Virus record (IMG/VR): IMGVR_UViG_3300001450_000020
Coordinates: 8,798-31,477 of that record
DNA: 22,680 nucleotides
Source: a virus
Reading direction: 5' to 3' (one strand)
Made by a program: the position numbers and the translations under genes. Below, one piece after another: positions 1-8,295 of this stretch (the first letter of the stretch is position 1; the number at the start of each line of letters is the position of its first letter). Below the pieces are notes generated by a model. The model worked only from the letters and a program-made list of their open reading frames with translations, was not told the DNA's origin and searched no databases.

Positions 1-2292
1 TTAGCTACAATGGATAAACTTATTGTATTACAAAGAGGGAAAGTAAACGAGGCTACATATAATCTAATGTACGGAACTAAAACTACAAAAAGTCTTATGA
101 AACTTATGAAAGATCTTGAAAAGTTTCAATTTGATAATGGTGTAAATCTCTACAATAACAGAGAAGTTTATGACTTTATGTTAGAAGTAGGTACTGACGG
201 AAACATGACTGGAAAAGTTGTTACAACACAAGACTCTAGATGGCTTGAATTAAAACAAGAATTTATGGAGACGGAAAACTTTACTAATAGTAAAGAAGAT
301 TGGGCATCATTCTATAAAGAGAATAAAGCAGAAGATTATAGAAGTCAGAAGTTTAAAGATATAGCAAACATGGCTAAAGAAGATCCTAGAAGAATGTTTT
401 ATGAATTCTATGCGGAGAATTACATGTATGCACAAAAACTTTTACCAACTAAATATAGAAAAGGAGCGCAATTACCGTCATTAAGAGCAACAGCTGCAGA
501 GAAAGTACTAGAGAAAAAAGGATCTTTCCCTTCAAGACTAAAAGATGCAGCTAAAGAGATGTGGACTGAAACATTTACAAAACATGAAGATAATGTTTCT
601 TATGGAGAATATGTAGACTCTGCAGGTAACCCATTAGATTTTGTACCGGTACATTACTCAAGAGCTATAGGTAATCAGGAAGGGCAATTAAGCCCAGCAG
701 ATTTATCATACGATTTAGGATCAGGATTAAAAATGTTCTTTACTATGGCAAATAACTTTAAAGAAATGTCAGAAATACTTGATGTACTTGAAGTCGGTAA
801 AGAATTAATAAAAACAAGAAGAGTTACTAAACTATCATCTGGAATGGCTAAGAAAGATCAGATAGGAGAAGTAGTTACTACAGCAGGTGTAGATTCTAGA
901 GCTTATGCTAGATTAAGTGATTACTTTGATATGCAAATATACGGTAAGCGTAAAAAAGATATGGGTGCAGTAACAATTATGGGTAAAGAGATAGATATAG
1001 CACAATCATTAGATGCATTTTTACAAGCAGGTAGTTTCCGTGTCTTGGCGCTGAATAAGCACGCCGGTTTATCTAATGCAACGTTCGGGGAAATGATGAG
1101 TTTTATTGAAGGGTATGCTAATCAGCATTACGGTGTAGGAAATTACGCAAGAGCTACTGCGATTTATGCAGCAGGTATAGCAGGATTAACTAACGATGTA
1201 ATGAAAAGACAGCCTTCTTCTAAACTAGGGATGATAAATGAACTGTATGATGTACAACAACATTTTGATGAATATGGAAATAGACTAGAGCATAGAAAGA
1301 TAGGTTTAAGAGCTAGTGGTTCAGCATTATTCTTTATGATGTCTCTTGGAGAGCATGTAATACAAACTCAAATGGCTGTAGCTTCAATGTTAAATACTAA
1401 ATTTAAAACTAGTAAAGGAGAAGTTAATTTATATGATGCATACTCAGTAGTAGATGGACGTCTTGAATTAGATCCTGAAGTAGAGGCACAGTTTAGTTCA
1501 GAAGATAGAGTATTATTTGCTGAGAAAAATGCAGCAGCTTATCAACGTATCCACGGTATATATAATACTAAAGACAGAAATGCTTTACAGCAATATGCAA
1601 TGGGAAGATGGGCAATGCAATTCCGTAAATGGTTAAGGCCTGGTATGCTTCGTAGATTCCAAGGTGCTGAAAAATTATTTTACAATAAAGATTCTAAATT
1701 TAAAGGACCTGAATACAATGAAAGACTACAATCATTTGTTGAAGGTAATTATGTTACAGCTCTTAAATTTGTAAACAGAATAAAAAAAGAAGTATTTGCT
1801 ATGAGATTCCAAACTTTACCACAGCAGTGGGAAAAACTAGAAAAGTTTGAGCAGGAAAATATTAGAAGAGCTTTAGGTGAAAGTGCGGGATATATGATAC
1901 TAGTATTATTAGGAAGCGCAGTCGGATTTGGTTACGATCCAGATGATGAAGAGGGATCAGATAACATGACTGCACTAGATTGGCAAATGCTTTATAATGT
2001 AAAAAGAGTACAAGCTGAGATGGGATTCTATACTACTTCATCATTCTTTGAGATCTTAAGAACTCCTGCAGCAAACATGACTACTATTGAAGCATATTAT
2101 AAATTTATAGAGCAACTTATGAGTGATGGTTCTTCATTAATGTTTGGAGGAGACTATGACAGGTATAAGAGAGATGCAGGAAGGTATAAGAAAGATGATC
2201 CAAAAATATTAAAACGATTCCATAATATATTACCAGGTAAAGAGTTATTTACAAAGCCGGAAGATAAACTTTCATGGTTTGATTTAAAATAA
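1..2292 (+). CDS. C-terminal part of a large, probably virion-associated phage protein (partial)
   Basis: The frame is open to the left edge of the window, so the ATG at position 10 is probably internal and the true start lies outside. At least 760 residues are visible. The protein is mostly helical and charged, with few cysteines. A short hydrophobic stretch (about residues 634-647, GYMILVLLGSAVGFGY) lies before an acidic linker, and the C-terminus contains ILPGKELF. I do not recognise a domain with certainty. Size, strand and position at the end of a plus-strand block opposite the replication genes fit a giant internal virion or ejection protein, or the C-terminal part of a polyvalent protein; that is inference. 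No catalytic motif was found. It is followed after 7 nt by a small gene on the same strand. Confidence 0.6.
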   Translation, partial: LATMDKLIVLQRGKVNEATYNLMYGTKTTKSLMKLMKDLEKFQFDNGVNLYNNREVYDFMLEVGTDGNMTGKVVTTQDSRWLELKQEFMETENFTNSKEDWASFYKENKAEDYRSQKFKDIANMAKEDPRRMFYEFYAENYMYAQKLLPTKYRKGAQLPSLRATAAEKVLEKKGSFPSRLKDAAKEMWTETFTKHEDNVSYGEYVDSAGNPLDFVPVHYSRAIGNQEGQLSPADLSYDLGSGLKMFFTMANNFKEMSEILDVLEVGKELIKTRRVTKLSSGMAKKDQIGEVVTTAGVDSRAYARLSDYFDMQIYGKRKKDMGAVTIMGKEIDIAQSLDAFLQAGSFRVLALNKHAGLSNATFGEMMSFIEGYANQHYGVGNYARATAIYAAGIAGLTNDVMKRQPSSKLGMINELYDVQQHFDEYGNRLEHRKIGLRASGSALFFMMSLGEHVIQTQMAVASMLNTKFKTSKGEVNLYDAYSVVDGRLELDPEVEAQFSSEDRVLFAEKNAAAYQRIHGIYNTKDRNALQQYAMGRWAMQFRKWLRPGMLRRFQGAEKLFYNKDSKFKGPEYNERLQSFVEGNYVTALKFVNRIKKEVFAMRFQTLPQQWEKLEKFEQENIRRALGESAGYMILVLLGSAVGFGYDPDDEEGSDNMTALDWQMLYNVKRVQAEMGFYTTSSFFEILRTPAANMTTIEAYYKFIEQLMSDGSSLMFGGDYDRYKRDAGRYKKDDPKILKRFHNILPGKELFTKPEDKLSWFDLK

Positions 2293-2299
2293 TTAGATA

Positions 2300-2665
2300 A
2301 TGAGTGAAAATTTAGAAAATTTTTTTTATGATCCAGAAGATACTGACTTAGAGATTTTATCACAAACGCAAAGAGATTCTATTAAGAGGCAGTCTATGGA
2401 AAATACATATACATTAGTTATAAATAATTATGACTTTGAGATATTTCCTGATCAGCTATTCTGGCTCTTAAGTGATTTTGATAGCTTAACAATTTTTGAT
2501 GTTTTAATAGAATACTATATAGAAACAGAAGAGTACGAAAAGTGTAGTGCCCTAAAGATCTGCAAAGAAAGAGAAATGCAGTTAAGCCGTGAGAGTAAAA
2601 AAAAACGCGGAAAGTTCACTTACACACTGCCTGATGGCGATGAGCCAGACTTACCGACCAGTTAA
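2300..2665 (+). CDS. Small hypothetical phage protein
   Basis: This 121-residue protein starts at ATG 2300, seven bases after the preceding stop, with only A/T-rich sequence in front. It is acidic in the N-terminal half and ends in a basic stretch (about residues 95-109, rich in R and K) and a short acidic tail. No known motif was recognised. Tight spacing suggests it is the last gene of the plus-strand transcript, so it is probably expressed with the large upstream gene. Its last 15 bases overlap the 3' end of the convergent minus-strand gene. Confidence 0.7.
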   Translation: MSENLENFFYDPEDTDLEILSQTQRDSIKRQSMENTYTLVINNYDFEIFPDQLFWLLSDFDSLTIFDVLIEYYIETEEYEKCSALKICKEREMQLSRESKKKRGKFTYTLPDGDEPDLPTS

Positions 2666-2677
2666 ACTAATCGGTAA
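2651..2677. terminator. Inverted repeat over the convergent gene junction, candidate bidirectional terminator
   Basis: TTACCGA at 2651-2657 is the exact reverse complement of TCGGTAA at 2671-2677. Nested inside, AGTT (2660-2663) pairs with AACT (2665-2668). The stop codons of the plus-strand gene (2663-2665) and the minus-strand gene (2651-2653) both lie in the hairpin. Neither side has a clear U tract, so it may only pause RNA polymerase or protect 3' ends. Confidence 0.4.
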
Positions 2678-3238
2678 ATCTGTGTTAATTCCCATCTGTT
2701 TCTTAAACTTAACCCTATCAAATAACTCTTGATTGTAACTTACAATGGGCCATACTTCTGAATTGTCTGGTAGCTGTGCGTCTAGTTTTCCTTCCCAGTA
2801 CGCACGCAGTGACTGTCCTTTATCGAGGACAAACGGAATGGCGCTAGTTCTACTACGATCTTTCATTAAACGAATTTTAGCGGGGTGAGAAAACTCTGAA
2901 TACTTACCTTTTAAGAATAAATCATAATCCTTCTTAAATTCTTTATTTATAGTAAATACAAACATTATGTACCTACCTCTAAATAAAGAATAAGAAGTTT
3001 TAAAATCCTCATGCTTTTCTATTTCCTTTTCTAAGTTATAATAGCGCATATCTCCACTATATTTTGTTAACACAAAAATATCTGGAGACTCTAAATCCCA
3101 ATCTAACAAACCTGTATCGCCAAGATATACATTTGTTAAATAAGGGTTTAGATTTACACTAGAATAACCTGTTAAAGGTAATAAAAAATCGTAAGATTTA
3201 GTTTTCGAAATTTTCTCTGATTCGAGAGATTTTATCAT
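2651..3238 (-). CDS. Hypothetical phage protein
   Basis: This 195-residue protein was not assigned to a family. It has no transmembrane segment, signal peptide or obvious nuclease motif. It is the last gene of the leftward transcript. Its ATG at 3238 lies 41 bases inside the end of the upstream nuclease gene. No closer in-frame ATG exists near the N-terminus; the next methionine is around residue 64, so the overlap is probably real. Position next to the recombination nuclease and RusA-like resolvase hints at DNA metabolism, but that is guilt by association only. Confidence 0.7.
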   Translation of the reverse strand: MIKSLESEKISKTKSYDFLLPLTGYSSVNLNPYLTNVYLGDTGLLDWDLESPDIFVLTKYSGDMRYYNLEKEIEKHEDFKTSYSLFRGRYIMFVFTINKEFKKDYDLFLKGKYSEFSHPAKIRLMKDRSRTSAIPFVLDKGQSLRAYWEGKLDAQLPDNSEVWPIVSYNQELFDRVKFKKQMGINTDLPISLTGR

Positions 3239-4229
3239 CTGATAATTTGATTTTAATTATGCCATTATTACTATAATACTCCATTGGGAAATCCCAACGG
3301 TTGTGGTCTTGATGCCATTTAAACCTGTTTAATAAGTCCTCGAACTCATCAATGGCTATAGATAAGTCAAGATTATCAGGTTCATATACCACACACTCAC
3401 AAAGTCCAGTCGTTTGAACAACTACAATATATGACTTTATATCATATTCTAGCGGATCTTCACCCAATTCTTTAAGATACCAGTTAATGGCTTCTTTATA
3501 AATTGCAATTTGTCTATAGTATCCATAAGAACTATAAGCTCCCATAAAATTATATACAGATTTAGCGGTGGTTTTAAGATCTACTATTGTAACTAACTTA
3601 TTTTCTTTGTTAAGTATTAAATTATCAATAATGGATTTAATTAAATAAGGATAATCCTTATAAGTCCAAGAAAGTTCCAACTCAGCTTGAGCATTATTCA
3701 ACTCTGAGGTATTACAAATATTACTTGCTACAGCATGTCCCGCGACACTAGCAGCGCATTGTTCTATTACTGCATAATCTTCCGACGACAAAACTAACTT
3801 GCCTCTAGATTTTCTTAAGAACTCTAAGTAATTTGAATTTTCTTCTTTTTCTAGCTTTTTTATAACACCTGCTAGTGGTGTTTTAAAACCTGCTTTTATA
3901 TAACAAGTTTCGTACAACTCATCTATTGTATTAATAACAAACTCAGCAGGTGTATCTTCTGTGTCGTCATATACTGTAGACTGTATAAATATTTCATTCT
4001 CAACTATAGCTTGTATAAAAGAGCCCATCATACCACCAACAACTGGTATGTCTGCTACCATATATCTACTTTCAAATTTATCATTTTCTAATAAATAACA
4101 ATGTATTGCAGAGCCTAATTCAAATCCTTTACTAGATCTGTTTAGTTCTTTATTTTTATATTTTACAAAATATTGTGGGCTTACTTTTAACGCGCTAAGA
4201 GAAGAATGACTTAGGTGATCTATTTTCAT
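3198..4229 (-). CDS. PD-(D/E)XK nuclease (RecB/Cas4/exonuclease VIII-like)
   Basis: The 343-residue protein has the RecB-type nuclease layout. SHSSLSAL at residues 7-14 resembles the N-terminal S-x-S-L-L motif. GSAIHCYLLE (39-48) carries the motif I histidine. E183/E185, D202 in the IIDNLI strand and DLKTT (217-221) give the D...(D/E)xK active site, and Y237-x-x-Q240 supplies the usual Q/Y motif. This family degrades or resects DNA ends in phage recombination, often with a single-strand annealing partner; an SSB and a Sak4-like ATPase are encoded upstream. Its ATG overlaps the RusA-like stop as ATGA, so translation is coupled. Exact polarity and substrate cannot be read from sequence. Confidence 0.82.
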   Translation of the reverse strand: MKIDHLSHSSLSALKVSPQYFVKYKNKELNRSSKGFELGSAIHCYLLENDKFESRYMVADIPVVGGMMGSFIQAIVENEIFIQSTVYDDTEDTPAEFVINTIDELYETCYIKAGFKTPLAGVIKKLEKEENSNYLEFLRKSRGKLVLSSEDYAVIEQCAASVAGHAVASNICNTSELNNAQAELELSWTYKDYPYLIKSIIDNLILNKENKLVTIVDLKTTAKSVYNFMGAYSSYGYYRQIAIYKEAINWYLKELGEDPLEYDIKSYIVVVQTTGLCECVVYEPDNLDLSIAIDEFEDLLNRFKWHQDHNRWDFPMEYYSNNGIIKIKLSDDKISRIRENFEN

Positions 4230-4723
4230 TTTTTCTTAATTTTTTTCCTTTTATAAGGAGTTATAATAAATACTAATTTTCTGTCATCTATAGTTGGTAC
4301 AGGTACAAATTCTATCTCTCCTGTCTGTGGTATTGTAGCGCAATTATCATCGTCTATTAATCCCATCTCTACTATAGTATCTTGGAAACTTTTTATCCAT
4401 ATCCATAGATTGTCTACATCCCATTTAGGTTTGTAGTCTTTTTTAGGTGCACGCCATCTTAGTTCTCCTTTGTACATTCTAATGTCTCCGTGATTTATAA
4501 CAGTATGTAGTTCTAACTTAATTCTGAGTGGTCCCATTTTTCTAATATCTAAACCATTGGGTATCCACTGTTGGATATATCTATGCATTCTTCTTACAAT
4601 CAATGCTCTTAGATGGTGGTTCATGCCAGTATATAATCTCTGGCCATTTATCTTCACATACTTTGTGTTCGTTTTCGCAACATGTGTGATAAAGTTTGGT
4701 ATTTCTATTTTCAGTTGTTTCAT
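4226..4723 (-). CDS. RusA-like Holliday junction resolvase
   Basis: The 165-residue protein has the RusA signature. WDVDN at 101-105 supplies two aspartates, FQD places D115, and GLIDDDN (121-127) holds the C-terminal acidic cluster; in RusA these acidic residues bind Mg2+ and cut four-way junctions. The N-terminal third and the lysine-rich tail (RKKIKKK) are basic, as expected for a branched-DNA binder. It probably resolves recombination or replication intermediates before packaging. The gene starts 21 bases after a GC-rich hairpin and overlaps the downstream nuclease start as ATGA. Confidence 0.82.
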   Translation of the reverse strand: MKQLKIEIPNFITHVAKTNTKYVKINGQRLYTGMNHHLRALIVRRMHRYIQQWIPNGLDIRKMGPLRIKLELHTVINHGDIRMYKGELRWRAPKKDYKPKWDVDNLWIWIKSFQDTIVEMGLIDDDNCATIPQTGEIEFVPVPTIDDRKLVFIITPYKRKKIKKK

Positions 4724-4744
4724 AAGCTATTAAAGCGTAAGGGG

Positions 4745-4786
4745 ACGGGCCCCCAGGTACAATGGAGGAAACCTATAGAGGCCCGT
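4745..4786 (-). other. GC-rich intercistronic RNA hairpin between rIIB-like and rusA-like genes
   Basis: ACGGGCC (4745-4751) is the exact reverse complement of GGCCCGT (4780-4786). Inside it, AGGT (4755-4758) pairs with ACCT (4771-4774). In the minus-strand mRNA the terminal loop contains CCTCC. The hairpin stands out in an AT-rich genome. It lacks a U tract on either strand, so it is unlikely to be a simple intrinsic terminator; a processing site, stability element or translation control of the downstream gene fits better. Confidence 0.55.
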
Positions 4787-4801
4787 TCTTACTAATTATT
4801 A

Positions 4802-5812
4802 TTACGCCATCAGACTACTAGCTATTTCAGAATTCTGAGCTAACTCAGTTTCTAATTCACTAATTTGTTGTCTTTTAGCAGACTCGTATTCTTGTAAATC
4901 TTCCTTCATTTGTTTATTATCAAATGCAGTATAGTCAGACTCTAAGAATATGTTTTCATTTTCACCGTTGTTTATAGCAACAGGAAAATACTCACATGTT
5001 CTCATCTTCGTATTATTGTAATCAGTCGGAACTGCTACAACATTGCGAGGACTTACAAGAACTTCTAGGATTACACCTTCACTGTATCCAAAATCATGAA
5101 CATACTCCATTGATCCTACATGGAGGCCAGCGGAACAAGTACGTTCAGGATCTGAATCACAATCTTCTCTCGGCATTGTGATAGGCGTACCGCATTTAAT
5201 TACCATGCCGTGCGCACCACTATGATATGGAGCAAAAGTTAGTGATTGTGTATATTTCGACTCTTGTTCACCTGTATCAGCATCATACTTAAACTGAACC
5301 TTCTCCTCACCGGTTTCAGTATCATAAGTCTTTTTAACTTTACAAGCTTTATAAGCCAAGAAATAACCTTTATCTGTAATGGGATGACCATTATGCTCTA
5401 AGAAACCATATAGCTGCTTTCTAACAGCTTTATCAGGGTTTAACAGTAGATGCTTCCAGAAATTTACCAAACCGTCTAACGGCACCCCTTCTTCTAACCA
5501 TTGCATAAGTTTTTTGGCTAGGAAATTCGGAATAGGATCCGTTGTACCTTTAAGATACATTTTATTTCCACCATCAAACTCAAAACGGCCATCCGTTTGG
5601 TGCTGAATGCGATTTGCAGGAGTAAGTAAGGTTTTCACTTTCTCCAGTATAGCGTTTCGTTCATCTTGATCTCTTGATACATTAAAGCTTTTAGCAAGTG
5701 CTATAACTTGGTCAGCTTCTTTAAATTGTTTAGAGATGTTTTTTGGTAGTCCATCGATAATAACTTGAACGTCGTCTTTACCGATTTTACAGACTAAATA
5801 TGAATTTATCAT
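4802..5812 (-). CDS. rIIB: rIIB-like protein
   Basis: The 336-residue protein matches the phage T4 rIIB family in its conserved core. FLEHNGHPITDKGYFLAYKA occupies roughly 137-156, followed by M213-P-R-E and the DPERTCSAGLHVGS block (221-234). T4 rIIB is about 312 residues, so length fits. With rIIA it lets T4 grow on lambda lysogens, where RexAB would otherwise abort infection; the proteins are membrane-associated and their biochemistry is still unclear. The gene lies 20 bases downstream of the rIIA-like gene, the same order as in T4. Its C-terminus (about 300-336) is Q/E-rich and probably helical. The leader is a run of TTAA repeats with no Shine-Dalgarno sequence. Confidence 0.85.
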   Translation of the reverse strand: MINSYLVCKIGKDDVQVIIDGLPKNISKQFKEADQVIALAKSFNVSRDQDERNAILEKVKTLLTPANRIQHQTDGRFEFDGGNKMYLKGTTDPIPNFLAKKLMQWLEEGVPLDGLVNFWKHLLLNPDKAVRKQLYGFLEHNGHPITDKGYFLAYKACKVKKTYDTETGEEKVQFKYDADTGEQESKYTQSLTFAPYHSGAHGMVIKCGTPITMPREDCDSDPERTCSAGLHVGSMEYVHDFGYSEGVILEVLVSPRNVVAVPTDYNNTKMRTCEYFPVAINNGENENIFLESDYTAFDNKQMKEDLQEYESAKRQQISELETELAQNSEIASSLMA

Positions 5813-5832
5813 TTTACAAATATATTAATTAA

Positions 5833-8295
5833 TTAATTACTTTGAGGCTCTTCCGCCTCTTTCTTTTTTTGTTTTTTAAATTTTACAACAGCTTTACTTT
5901 TAAATCTAAGATATTCTCTCATAGCTAAAAACACTTCTTTACTTGGAATAATTTTTTTAGATGTAGAATCATTTTGAGCAAACTCTAAATGTTTTAATAA
6001 TTCTAAATCTTTAGAATATAGTTCTAACTCGATAAGGTCTTGCACCATTGAATGGTCTGTACAATCACTATCTTGACAAAGTTTACTAAGTTCATATTCA
6101 TCCGAATGATGTAAATAACGAAAATGTTGATAATTATCTTCATGATTTTCTTTTAACTTCTTCCATTTATAATATAAATCGGAATTAAGTTTTTCAAAGC
6201 ACGAAAAGAAAAATAACTCATCTGTAGATTCTCTAGTAAGTCTGGCAGTGTGCCAGTTAATTAGAATTCTATGTTTCATTTTGAATAGGTCTTTAATATT
6301 TATAAGATTAGTTAGATTTTTATTAAGAGTAGCAGCTACTTTAAGTACTACAACAGGGAAGTCTTTTACCTCTAAAGAGCTTTGAGGATAGCCAGATCCC
6401 TCTGGATATAAATTTGCCTGCGCACATATAGCAGCTACATTTTTCAGTAGATTTTCATCTTTTGAATTACCCCATATACATATACCTCCTTTATTAACAT
6501 AATCTTCTAAATCAGAAATAAAATATTCACTATTACCAAATGCAATTTTATCACGTTGACCATATCTATCTTTAAAATAGACACGTCTCATAAAAGCTTT
6601 ACCTAATCTTTTACGTCGCTCTGCCTCTGTTTCATAATCACCTAAAGTTTCTTCATCAAAGTCTGTTGCCTCACTCATATCAATATCATCATAAGAAATC
6701 ATCTGTACATTACCAAACAATTTAGACATACCATCAAAGTCTTTACGTATTGTTTCATCATCACGTACTATCTGATTACTATAACTATCAAATAAATTAG
6801 AGTCTTTGTTTATATCTTTTTCTGTTAAAGCATAGTGTCTTCTGATTTGTATAAAACCACCTGGAAAATCATCTTTACTTGTTAGATATAAATCTTTAGT
6901 CTTTAAAAACACTTTACGAGTCTCTTCAGATTCCGGATCCACCTGTTGTTGAAAAAGAATAGGAAGATTTATCCAATCATGTACGTCTGGGTGTCTTTTA
7001 GTAAGCTTATAACCACCTACATAATTAGAATTAGATTCTCTTGTTACTTTATTAACCGTAAAACCTGTTAACATAGCTCTTCTGTGACTATCATCTAGAG
7101 GTGAGCCTGAAAGCTCAACACCATGTAACGAACAGTTTAGATTCTTATTACTTAATTTAGCCATATAAGATTTTACAGCAAATATTGAATCATAACGTCT
7201 TCTATATGAATATCCCGCATTATTTTTTAAAGCAGTTGCCTGTTTTAACCAGGTAATGATATTATCAGAAGTTGCTAATTCATGATCACAGTCAGATTTT
7301 AAATTTTTCTGTATTTTTAAAACCTTATCTTTTATAGCATTCTTAGTTTTATCTGTATATCTAACAGACTCTCTACTTGGAACTAAATCTAACTCGCCTA
7401 CATTAAATTTAATAGCACAAGGTATCTGTTCTGAATTCCAGAGAACTTTTTCATCTATTTGAGATTGATTAAGAGGATAACGAACCCTTCCAACCATTAG
7501 ATGCACATCGTTTAAATCACTATCATCTTGTTGTTTTAATTCGATAGCAATGTCATCATCTTCATAGTCCAGTTCTGCTAACTCTACTGTTCTACCAGTC
7601 CCTTCAGTTACATTTATAAACTCTAGGCCTGTAAAATACATTAATTGATTGTTAATTGCTTTTGTAAATCTCTTAATGTCTCTATAAGACATAACATCAT
7701 CTATTGGTATAATTACTTCAGTAGAATTCAATTCAGTTGTTTCTCCTTCTTTAAGAAGATCCATATGAAATGCATCATTACCTCTATATAACATATAACT
7801 AAACATTTTACCGTTATGATTACTTATTATATAAAAAGTATCAGTGTACGAGAAAGGCGACTTAGCACCAATACCAAAACCACCAATTTGATTATTATCA
7901 TCTCTTTTGGTAGAATTACCAAAGAGAGTATAAATCTCTTCTACTCGTTTTTTACTTAAGCCAACACCAAAGTCTCGGAATAAGAAGGCATTACCTACAC
8001 CTAATAATATATTCTCTTCTTGAAATTCTATTTGCGGTTTTTTAGAAGAAGGATAAAACCATTTAGGGTCATCCTCATCACCTAGCGGTATGACTTTTTC
8101 TATCTTGAGATCTTTCTCTCGATGTGCGTCATAACAGTTAGATGTTACTTCTCTTACAATAGAACCAATAGGATCAGAATATAAGTTAATCAATGAGTCT
8201 ATTATTATACCCATCGAATCTTCACCAATTTTAAACTTATTGGTTTTAACTTCGCCGATTAATTCATCGACTACGTGTTCACGTTCTAATTTCAT
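5833..8295 (-). CDS. rIIA: rIIA-like protein, GHKL-type ATPase
   Basis: The 820-residue protein has a clear GHKL ATPase N-terminus: the N box IVREVTSNCYDAH (46-58; E49, N53, D56), the G1 box FRDFGVGLS (106-114) with DxGxG, and the G2 box IGGFGIGAKSPFSY (137-150). This is the T4 rIIA architecture (T4 protein about 725 residues); here the C-terminal half is longer and highly charged, with a lysine-rich end. With rIIB it is expected to counter host or prophage exclusion at the membrane. The ATG overlaps the primase stop as ATGA, so it is made from the replication transcript. Alternative GHKL roles (MutL, topoisomerase) are unlikely given the adjacent rIIB-like gene. Confidence 0.87.
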   Translation of the reverse strand: MKLEREHVVDELIGEVKTNKFKIGEDSMGIIIDSLINLYSDPIGSIVREVTSNCYDAHREKDLKIEKVIPLGDEDDPKWFYPSSKKPQIEFQEENILLGVGNAFLFRDFGVGLSKKRVEEIYTLFGNSTKRDDNNQIGGFGIGAKSPFSYTDTFYIISNHNGKMFSYMLYRGNDAFHMDLLKEGETTELNSTEVIIPIDDVMSYRDIKRFTKAINNQLMYFTGLEFINVTEGTGRTVELAELDYEDDDIAIELKQQDDSDLNDVHLMVGRVRYPLNQSQIDEKVLWNSEQIPCAIKFNVGELDLVPSRESVRYTDKTKNAIKDKVLKIQKNLKSDCDHELATSDNIITWLKQATALKNNAGYSYRRRYDSIFAVKSYMAKLSNKNLNCSLHGVELSGSPLDDSHRRAMLTGFTVNKVTRESNSNYVGGYKLTKRHPDVHDWINLPILFQQQVDPESEETRKVFLKTKDLYLTSKDDFPGGFIQIRRHYALTEKDINKDSNLFDSYSNQIVRDDETIRKDFDGMSKLFGNVQMISYDDIDMSEATDFDEETLGDYETEAERRKRLGKAFMRRVYFKDRYGQRDKIAFGNSEYFISDLEDYVNKGGICIWGNSKDENLLKNVAAICAQANLYPEGSGYPQSSLEVKDFPVVVLKVAATLNKNLTNLINIKDLFKMKHRILINWHTARLTRESTDELFFFSCFEKLNSDLYYKWKKLKENHEDNYQHFRYLHHSDEYELSKLCQDSDCTDHSMVQDLIELELYSKDLELLKHLEFAQNDSTSKKIIPSKEVFLAMREYLRFKSKAVVKFKKQKKKEAEEPQSN

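Noticed and set aside
2154-2363. 69-codon minus-strand frame antisense to the end of the large plus-strand gene
   Set aside because: Spans two genuine plus-strand genes, and its composition is explained by the codon structure of the opposite strand.
5817-5824. Perfect TATATTTG on the minus strand before rIIB
   Set aside because: Only four bases from the ATG, so any transcript would start inside the gene; more likely part of the A/T-rich translation leader.
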